Assembly: GCF_004794515.1 (NCBI RefSeq)
Contig: NZ_SSDF01000080.1
Coordinates: 116,715 to 180,714, forward strand
Source of the DNA: Microbacterium sp. A20
GTDB lineage: Bacteria; Actinomycetota; Actinomycetes; Actinomycetales; Microbacteriaceae
DNA length: 64,000 bases
Direction of reading: 5' to 3'
Part shown: positions 58,681 to 64,000 of the stretch, piece by piece
Position numbering within the stretch: position 1 is the stretch's first letter
Layout: each line of letters opens with the position of its first letter
Notes under the pieces: generated by a model
What the model saw: the letters and a program-made list of their open reading frames with translations, nothing else
Databases searched by the model: none
Told to the model about the DNA's origin: nothing
Translations under genes and position numbers: made by a program

Positions 58681-58946
58681 ACATCCTGCTGCTGCTGATC
58701 ATGGTGGTCTTCGGCATCGCCGCCATCCTCACGCTGATCCGCATCGTCCGCGGGCCGTCGATCCTCGACCGCGCCGTCGCCTCCGACGTGCTCCTCACCG
58801 AGGTCATGTGCGTGCTCGGAGCGGAGATGGCCATCAACGGGCATACCCGCAACATCCCCGTGCTCCTCATCATCGCCGCGATCGGGGTGTTCGGTTCGAT
58901 ATCCGTCGCCCGGTTCGTCGCGAGAAGGGACAACACGACCTCATGA
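58677..58946 (+). CDS. mrpF: Mrp antiporter subunit F
   Basis: An 89-residue subunit with three membrane helices and the RIVRGPSILDRAVASDVLLTE motif that characterises MrpF. The start and stop overlap neighbours (ATGA). Confidence 0.95.
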   Translation: MNILLLLIMVVFGIAAILTLIRIVRGPSILDRAVASDVLLTEVMCVLGAEMAINGHTRNIPVLLIIAAIGVFGSISVARFVARRDNTTS

Positions 58947-59332
58947 ACATCCTCGGTTTCATGATCCCCGATCCGGTCATCGACGTGGCCGTGCTGGTGC
59001 TCATCCTGCTCGGTGCGCTGCTGTGCCTGTCGGCCGCGGTCGGGCTGCTGCACTTCCGCGACGTGCCGTCCCGTCTGCACGCGGCGACCAAGCCGCAGGT
59101 GCTCGGCCTGCTGCTGATCTGCATCGCGATCGCCCTGTCGCAGCGGTCGATCGGCGGCATCCTGCTGGGGTTCGTGCTCGTCGCCCCCGTCGTGCTGATG
59201 CAGTTCGCTACCGCCCCGCTGTCGGCGCACATGGTCGGTCGGCAGGCCTACCGCAACGGCACCATCGAACAGCGCGGTCTCGTCGTGGATGAGCTCGCCG
59301 AATCGAAGCAGACTCCTCCCGCCGCCGGCTGA
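58943..59332 (+). CDS. mrpG: Mrp antiporter subunit G
   Basis: A 129-residue subunit with three membrane helices and the MrpG signature GLLHFRDVPSRLHAATKPQVLGLLL. It is the last gene of the operon; its C-terminal ~30 residues are a charged tail. Its start overlaps the mrpF stop (ATGA). Confidence 0.95.
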   Translation: MNILGFMIPDPVIDVAVLVLILLGALLCLSAAVGLLHFRDVPSRLHAATKPQVLGLLLICIAIALSQRSIGGILLGFVLVAPVVLMQFATAPLSAHMVGRQAYRNGTIEQRGLVVDELAESKQTPPAAG

Positions 59333-59361
59333 GCTACCCGCCGAGTTTGCCTCAGGAACCC

Positions 59362-59394
59362 GCGCGGGATCAGGCAAGCGCGCGGGATCAGGCA
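59362..59394. repeat. tandem 18-bp-spaced repeat after the Mrp operon
   Basis: Two copies of GCGCGGGATCAGGCA (59362-59376 and 59380-59394), with a diverged inverted copy (TTGCCTGTTCTCGCG) near 59425. It lies in the 152-base gap between mrpG and the convergent hydrolase gene; no clear terminator hairpin besides these. Confidence 0.6.
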
Positions 59395-59484
59395 GTTCGG
59401 CGCAGAAACAGCCTGAATCGGAGCGGTTGCCTGTTCTCGCGTGAACACCTGCCGCGACAAGCCCGCGCGAGCACGGTCCGAGCG

Positions 59485-60246
59485 TCAGAGACGGGCGGCG
59501 AATTCGTGGATCAGGCGGGCGGCGGGCTCGGAGTCGCTGATGAGCGTGCCGTGGCCGTGATCGGGGATGACTTCGAGCTTGGCCCCGGGGATCGCGTCGA
59601 GGATCTCCCGGCACCAGCTCATCGGGGCGAGCGGGTCGTCCTCGCCGCGCAGTACCAGCACCGGGCACTCGATGCGGACGAAGGCGTCCTCGGGCTCATG
59701 CACGACGGTGGCACGGATCTTGCGGATCAGGTGCGGGCCCCCACGGAGGTACTCCCGGGCGCCGCGCCAGATCACCAGCGGCCGCTCGCCGACCAGGTCG
59801 GTCAAGAGGTAGCGGGCCTGAGACGCGATGTTGCGCGCCGCCTTGTTCACGGTGGGTCCTGCCAGCACGACCCCTTCCACCAGCGAGGGATGCCGAGCTG
59901 CGAGTTCCGCCGCGATCTGGCTGCCCATCGAATGGCCGATCACGACCACCGGGCCCGAGTCCACGTGTTTCAGGTATGCCGCGACGAGGTCGGCGTGGCG
60001 TTCCATGGTGAACGTGCGCTCCGGCTCGGGTGCCTCGCCGAAACCGGGAAGGTCCAACGCGATCACCCGGCCGTCGAGCCGCTGCACGACGTCGAGATAG
60101 ACGCTCCGCCCCATGCCGATGCCGTGCAGCAGGAGGTAGGTGTGCGGGCCTTCGCCGAACGTCTCGGCGATCAGTGTGGCGCCGGAGTGCTCGAACTCGA
60201 GGAGCGTGACGGTGGTGCCCTTCGGGGCGAGGTAGCTGGATGGCAC
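59485..60246 (-). CDS. alpha/beta hydrolase
   Basis: A 253-residue alpha/beta-hydrolase-fold protein. The nucleophile elbow GHSMGSQ gives the catalytic Ser, the acid is probably Asp in RGEDDPL, and the His is in DHGHGT near the C-terminus; the oxyanion HGIGMG follows the first strands. The substrate (ester or other small molecule) is unknown. GTG 60246 is preferred since TACCGT ends 6 bases before it on the minus strand, suggesting a leaderless message. It is 57 bases downstream of the penicillin-acylase-like gene on the same strand. Confidence 0.88.
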   Translation of the reverse strand: MPSSYLAPKGTTVTLLEFEHSGATLIAETFGEGPHTYLLLHGIGMGRSVYLDVVQRLDGRVIALDLPGFGEAPEPERTFTMERHADLVAAYLKHVDSGPVVVIGHSMGSQIAAELAARHPSLVEGVVLAGPTVNKAARNIASQARYLLTDLVGERPLVIWRGAREYLRGGPHLIRKIRATVVHEPEDAFVRIECPVLVLRGEDDPLAPMSWCREILDAIPGAKLEVIPDHGHGTLISDSEPAARLIHEFAARL

Positions 60247-60303
60247 CCACCCACGGTATCGGAGCAACCTGCGCCGCCCCTTCAGGACGGCGCAGCGCAC
60301 CGG

Positions 60304-62967
60304 TCAGCCGGCCGGCGACAGGATCAGCGTGTCCACCGTCGAGCCATCCACCGCCTTCGCGGAATATGCCCACGGCTTCTGCACCCCGACGGCCCAGTCG
60401 GCGGTCTGGTCGGTGTAGTGCTCGTGGAACGCGTGACCCGAAGCACCCGTGAGGTGGTTCCAGGTCGAGGCGTCGAAGTCGGACAGGTCGATCACCATCC
60501 GCATCGACGGCACCGTCGTGGTGGCATACGAGACGCCGAGCTCCCACCCGGTCGCGTTCACCACCGATGCTCCGCCGCCCACCGGGTACGGTCCGCGGTT
60601 GAAGAGGGCCTCGATGGGCGCGATCCCCGAGGTACCGAGCGTGTCGCTGGTGAGGGTGATCGCGTGCAGGTCGCCCCAGTTCCACCGCGCAGGGACGTCA
60701 CCCTGCAGGGACACGAGTTCGTCGTAGGCCTCCTCGGCGGACAGGGCCAGCATGGCGTCCATCCCGTCGACGTCGATCTTCGGGTTGCTCCAGAGCGGAT
60801 CGGACGGGTCGTCGAGCATGTCGGCGACGACGGTGAACAGGCGTGCCTGCCCGTCGATCGGGAGTGGCTGCTCGCGCTCGCCGAAGATGTTCTGCACCAG
60901 GTTCGACCAGAGCACGTTGGCGTAGGCGGCCGCGGGCGAGGATGCCGTGTTCTGGGCGTCCCAGGGGAGGAGGAGGTCCACGGCCTCCCGCACGTCCGCC
61001 CGGCTCACGTCCACGTCGGCCATGGCGGACGCCAACTGCGTGCCGATCCACATCTCGTCGTCCATCTGGATGTCGCGCATGTCCTGTGCGGTCAGCGGGG
61101 CGACGGCCGCGTGTCGCTCGATCAGGTGCGCGATCCGTGCTGCACGGTAGCCGTAATCCCAGTCGCGGGAGAGGAAGTAGGCGTAGTCGTCGGTCACGAT
61201 CGCGTTGTTCGCGGTGACGATGTACCCCGAGCTCGGGTTGTACGAGACGGGCAGTTCCTCGAACGGGATGTAGCCCGTCCAGTCGTAGCTGCTGTCCCAT
61301 CCCGGCTGCGGCATCCATCCGTCGCCGGCACCGCGGATCGGGAGGCGCCCGGGTGTCTGGTAGCCGATGTTCCCCTCGGTGTCGGCGTAGATGAGGTTCT
61401 GCGCGGGTACGTCGAAGAGGGAGGCGGCGTAGCGGAAGTCGTCGAAGTCCTGCGCGGTCGAGAGGGCGAAGATCGCCGTCGCGGTCGTGCCGGGGTCGAG
61501 GGCGGTCCAGCGCAGGCTGACGGCGTATTCGGCGTCGTCCTGCCCGGCGGGCGGGGCGGCGGGCGCCTCGGTTCCTTCCGCGAGTGCCGGCTCCGGGTCA
61601 TCGGCGATCGCGGTGAAGTCGTCGGTGAGTCCCGAGATGATGGGCCCGTGCACGGTCGAGCGGATCGTCAGCTCGATGTCGTCGCCGCCGGCGACCTTGA
61701 TCGTCTCGGTGCTCTGCTCGAGCGGGACCAGTGCCCCGTCGCGCCAGTACTCGTCGCCGACCACCCGCTCGACGTAGAGGTCGGTCACGTCGGTCGTGAG
61801 GTTGGTGAACCCCCACGCGACGTGCTGGTTGTGGCCGATCACGATGCCGGGAAGCCCGGAGAAGGAGAATCCGCCGACATCGAACGGGCAGGCATCGTTC
61901 ACCGTCGAGCACTTCAGTTGCACCTGGTACCAGACCGACGGCAGCGAGGCGCCGAGGTGCGGGTCGTTCGCGAGCAGCGGCATGCCCGTCTCGGTGAGGT
62001 CGCCGGAGACGACCCAGGAGTTCGACCCGATCCCCTCGCCGACGTCCCCGACGAGTTCGCTCGCGGCTTCGATGACGCTCGAGGTCTCCTTCCACTCGAT
62101 CGTGGTGGTCGCCTGCTGGATCCCGTCGTCCGATTCGGTCGGAGTGTACGCGGTCGGTTCGGCGCCGGTGTCGAGTGCGGGCACCGACGAGATCTTCGGG
62201 ACGATCACCGGGTTCTCGTCGAACGGGTACTCGGGGTAGAGCTTCGCGAGCAGCTCGCCGGTGTCGACCGCCTCGCCCGCATCGTCCGCACCGGCGGTCA
62301 GCTCGGCGGCCAGGAGGGAGCGTTCGGTCTCATCCTCGATGTTGCCGCGCAGATCCCAGGCCATGGCCTTGAGCCAGGCGACCGAATCGGCGGGCTCCCA
62401 CGGCTCGGGCGCGTAGTCCGGGTTCTGAATGCCGAGAACGGCATATTCGAGCGAGAGCTCCGCGCCGGATCGCGTGGCGAGGTACGCGTTGACCCCGTCG
62501 GCGTAGGCCTCGTAGTAGCCGAGCGTGGTGTCGTCCATCGCCTCCACCTCGGCTTCGGCGACGGCGCGCCAGCCGAGTGTGCGCAGGAACGCATCGGTCG
62601 CCGCCTGGGATTCCCCGAACATCTCGGCGACGCGCCCCGCGGTGACGTGCCGGCGGAAGTCCATCTCGAAGAACCGGTCCTGGGCGTGCACGAAGCCCTC
62701 CGCGTAGAACAGGTCGTCGGTCGAGTCCGCGGTGATCGTCGGGATGCCGCGGTCGTCACGCTGCACCGTGACCTCGGCTTTCAGACCGTCGAGCTCGATG
62801 GCGCCCGAGGTTTGCGGGAACGACCGCTGGATCGTCCAGGTCACGACGAACGCGGCAGCGACGGCGATCACGATGATCCCGGCCACCACGAGGAACGCGA
62901 TACGTCCGATGCGAACGCCCAGTGAGGGGCGAGAAGGTACGGCGGACTCCTGCGAATCGGTCATCAT
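60304..62967 (-). CDS. penicillin acylase-family Ntn-hydrolase
   Basis: An 887-residue Ntn-hydrolase of the penicillin G acylase/AHL-acylase family. A membrane helix (about 22-44) anchors it or acts as signal. The precursor should cleave itself at Gly314-Ser315 (GEGIGSNSWVVSG), exposing Ser315 as catalytic residue of the beta chain, with an Asn in the FNRG-like end and other conserved parts. Substrates could be N-acyl homoserine lactones, N-acyl amino acids or beta-lactam side chains; not decided by sequence. The start ATG 62967 has an alternative ATG 62964. The hydrolase gene follows on the same strand. Confidence 0.92.
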   Translation of the reverse strand: MMTDSQESAVPSRPSLGVRIGRIAFLVVAGIIVIAVAAAFVVTWTIQRSFPQTSGAIELDGLKAEVTVQRDDRGIPTITADSTDDLFYAEGFVHAQDRFFEMDFRRHVTAGRVAEMFGESQAATDAFLRTLGWRAVAEAEVEAMDDTTLGYYEAYADGVNAYLATRSGAELSLEYAVLGIQNPDYAPEPWEPADSVAWLKAMAWDLRGNIEDETERSLLAAELTAGADDAGEAVDTGELLAKLYPEYPFDENPVIVPKISSVPALDTGAEPTAYTPTESDDGIQQATTTIEWKETSSVIEAASELVGDVGEGIGSNSWVVSGDLTETGMPLLANDPHLGASLPSVWYQVQLKCSTVNDACPFDVGGFSFSGLPGIVIGHNQHVAWGFTNLTTDVTDLYVERVVGDEYWRDGALVPLEQSTETIKVAGGDDIELTIRSTVHGPIISGLTDDFTAIADDPEPALAEGTEAPAAPPAGQDDAEYAVSLRWTALDPGTTATAIFALSTAQDFDDFRYAASLFDVPAQNLIYADTEGNIGYQTPGRLPIRGAGDGWMPQPGWDSSYDWTGYIPFEELPVSYNPSSGYIVTANNAIVTDDYAYFLSRDWDYGYRAARIAHLIERHAAVAPLTAQDMRDIQMDDEMWIGTQLASAMADVDVSRADVREAVDLLLPWDAQNTASSPAAAYANVLWSNLVQNIFGEREQPLPIDGQARLFTVVADMLDDPSDPLWSNPKIDVDGMDAMLALSAEEAYDELVSLQGDVPARWNWGDLHAITLTSDTLGTSGIAPIEALFNRGPYPVGGGASVVNATGWELGVSYATTTVPSMRMVIDLSDFDASTWNHLTGASGHAFHEHYTDQTADWAVGVQKPWAYSAKAVDGSTVDTLILSPAG

Positions 62968-63153
62968 CGTCGAGAACTCTTTCGGGTAGACAGGTGGAAC
63001 TCAGTCCCACCGAGCCCCAGTGCGCGTTTCAGGGTCGCGCCCTCGCATCATATCGGCCAGAGCGCTCGCCGCGGGGCTCCACGACGATCGCTCGGACGTG
63101 CCCGATGAGGCTGGACTGCAGGAACTGCACAGACCGCGGGACCGTTCGGTTCC

Positions 63154-63167
63154 CATTCAGGTGAATG
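63154..63167. promoter_or_regulatory. short palindrome in the GntR gene upstream region
   Basis: CATTCA-GG-TGAATG is a perfect 6-2-6 inverted repeat just upstream of TATGTT (63171-63176), a possible -10. It lies in the 329-base gap between the acylase-like and GntR genes, and may be an operator for the GntR protein. Nothing else in this gap is assignable. Confidence 0.45.
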
Positions 63168-63296
63168 TGTTATGTTACCCGTTGCGCTACGCGCGAATAG
63201 GGGACGATGCGGAGGCTCGGCGCGAGAGTGTCGGGGCTGCCGGTATCGGCCGCATCGAGTGGTGGGGGAACCACGGTGGTCGAAGGAGGGTGTGAT

Positions 63297-64000
63297 TTGT
63301 TGGGCATGGATGGTGCGCTGGAACGGCGTTCGGTGAGTGAAGACGTCTATCACCGGCTGCGGGATGCGATCGTCAGCGGCGAGCTACGGCCGGGCGAACG
63401 GATTCGCGATTACGAGCTCGCGGCGGATCTCGGGACATCGAAGACGCCCGTGCGGCACGCGCTGGCGCGGCTCGCCGAAGGGGGACTCGTCGAGATGCAG
63501 CGCAACCGCTACACGCGGGTGGCGCCTCTCGACCTCGACCAGATCCGAGACGCGATCGCGCTCTTCGGCGACATCTGGATCGGGTCGGTACGCCATGCGA
63601 TGCCGCTGATCCAGGCCGACGACGTCACGTATCTCGTCGACCTCACCGAAGACATGTCCGCCGCGGTCCTGAATCAGGATGTCCTCGAGTTCGGGGGAGC
63701 GCTGCGCGCCATCACGATCGGTTTCGCGCGCATCGAGGGCAACTCCACGCGCGTGAGCGTCATCGAGTTCCTCGGGCCGCAGATCCGCCGCTTCTCGCAG
63801 CACGCACGTGGCTCGTTCGACTGGGCGGCCGTCGAAGAATCCACCATCGCCATCCGCGAAGCCGTTCGCCAGCGCGACGCCGGCGCCACCCGCGCCGCCA
63901 TCGTGACGCTCTTCGATTCGGTGCTGCCGAGCATCATCGATCGCACCGAGGAGCTCGACCGCACCGAGGAGCTCGACCGCACCGAGGAGCTCGACCGCAC
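63297..64000 (+). CDS. GntR-family regulator (FadR/FCD type), 3' truncated by the window
   Basis: At least 234 residues, open to the window edge. The N-terminal winged helix is SEDVYHRLRDAIVSGELRPGERI, then LAADLGTSKTPVRHALARLAEGGLV; the C-terminal part is a helical ligand-binding domain of the FCD group. The AAGGAGGG ribosome binding site is about 7 bases before TTG 63297; ATG 63306 is possible but too far. The end repeats TEELDR three times, from 18-bp tandem repeats that run off the window. The effector and targets are unknown. Confidence 0.9.
   Translation, partial: MLGMDGALERRSVSEDVYHRLRDAIVSGELRPGERIRDYELAADLGTSKTPVRHALARLAEGGLVEMQRNRYTRVAPLDLDQIRDAIALFGDIWIGSVRHAMPLIQADDVTYLVDLTEDMSAAVLNQDVLEFGGALRAITIGFARIEGNSTRVSVIEFLGPQIRRFSQHARGSFDWAAVEESTIAIREAVRQRDAGATRAAIVTLFDSVLPSIIDRTEELDRTEELDRTEELDR
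63942..64000 (+). repeat. 18-bp tandem repeat at GntR gene end
   Basis: Three full copies of CGCACCGAGGAGCTCGAC (63942-63959, 63960-63977, 63978-63995) plus the start of a fourth at the window edge, coding for repeated RTEELD. The array continues outside the window. Confidence 0.9.

Noticed and set aside
59347..62925. A 1192-residue reading frame opposite the penicillin-acylase-like gene
   Set aside because: It is the codon-position shadow expected in 69% GC DNA; its composition is Arg/Val/Asp/Gly-rich with no domain, while the other strand has a complete Ntn-hydrolase.
1..64000. CRISPR array, insertion sequence or prophage
   Set aside because: No regularly spaced repeats of 24-40 bases with unique spacers, no transposase or integrase motif, and no phage structural gene were seen; the tandem repeats found are short and lie inside genes.

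Overview
The window is about 69% GC and fits a Microbacteriaceae chromosome, most likely Microbacterium or a close relative, a short distance clockwise of the replication origin. The basis is gene order: gyrA end, DUF3566 gene, tRNA-Ile, tRNA-Ala, a cyclophilin, a rhomboid protease, crgA, a class E sortase, a pabA/trpG-like gene, then pknB-pknA-pbpA-rodA-pstP-fhaB-fhaA and tRNA-Leu. I cannot name the species.

Layout. 1-5.4 kb: gyrA tail, DUF3566, a VIT-family transporter, a LiaSR-like sensor/regulator/DUF4097 operon, and two tRNAs. 5.5-12.1 kb: a TetR/SDR cassette with a large operator, an HNH protein, an M24 peptidase with a partner, DUF1801, Nudix, a YbaK deacylase and a cyclophilin. 12-24.3 kb: the cell-envelope growth and division core. 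Its seven genes run leftward, mostly with 4-base start/stop overlaps, encoding two FHA proteins, a PP2C phosphatase, a SEDS polymerase, a class B PBP and two Ser/Thr kinases. 24.4-28.9 kb: a ribonucleoside cluster (ribokinase, nucleoside hydrolase, LacI regulator, MFS permease) with two matching operators, resembling the corynebacterial uri/rbsK1 system. 28.9-34.5 kb: an MFS/HxlR pair, a cupin, small unknowns, a methyltransferase-like membrane protein, a cation/proton antiporter and a 44-residue basic protein. 34.5-36.3 kb: an HTH protein coupled to a ClpC-N-domain/SRPBCC protein under paired operators. 36.3-42.4 kb: a zinc dehydrogenase, a CYP152-type P450, an SRPBCC protein and a membrane/VWA lipoprotein pair. 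42.5-51.3 kb: shikimate dehydrogenase-like, a structured noncoding region before a cold-shock gene, a HAD phosphatase, a coiled-coil membrane protein, NucS, a GAP-family protein, a second two-component pair, and a divergent MFS/LacI pair. 51.4-64 kb: a polytopic membrane protein, a six-gene Mrp Na+/H+ antiporter operon with fused A/B subunits, an alpha/beta hydrolase, a penicillin-acylase-family enzyme and a truncated GntR gene.

Two features run through the window. Many genes have a -10-like hexamer ending 6-7 bases before the start codon and no ribosome binding site, so leaderless transcription looks common. Adjacent genes are very often joined by ATGA, GTGA, TTGA or TGATG overlaps. No phage, integrase, insertion sequence or CRISPR array was seen. 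The best leads are the HTH/ClpN/SRPBCC operon, which looks like a split form of mycobacterial ClpC2; a CYP152 P450 carrying the Phe/His/Arg set of the alkene-forming OleT; a DnaA-box cluster outside the expected origin; and the structured region before the cold-shock gene.
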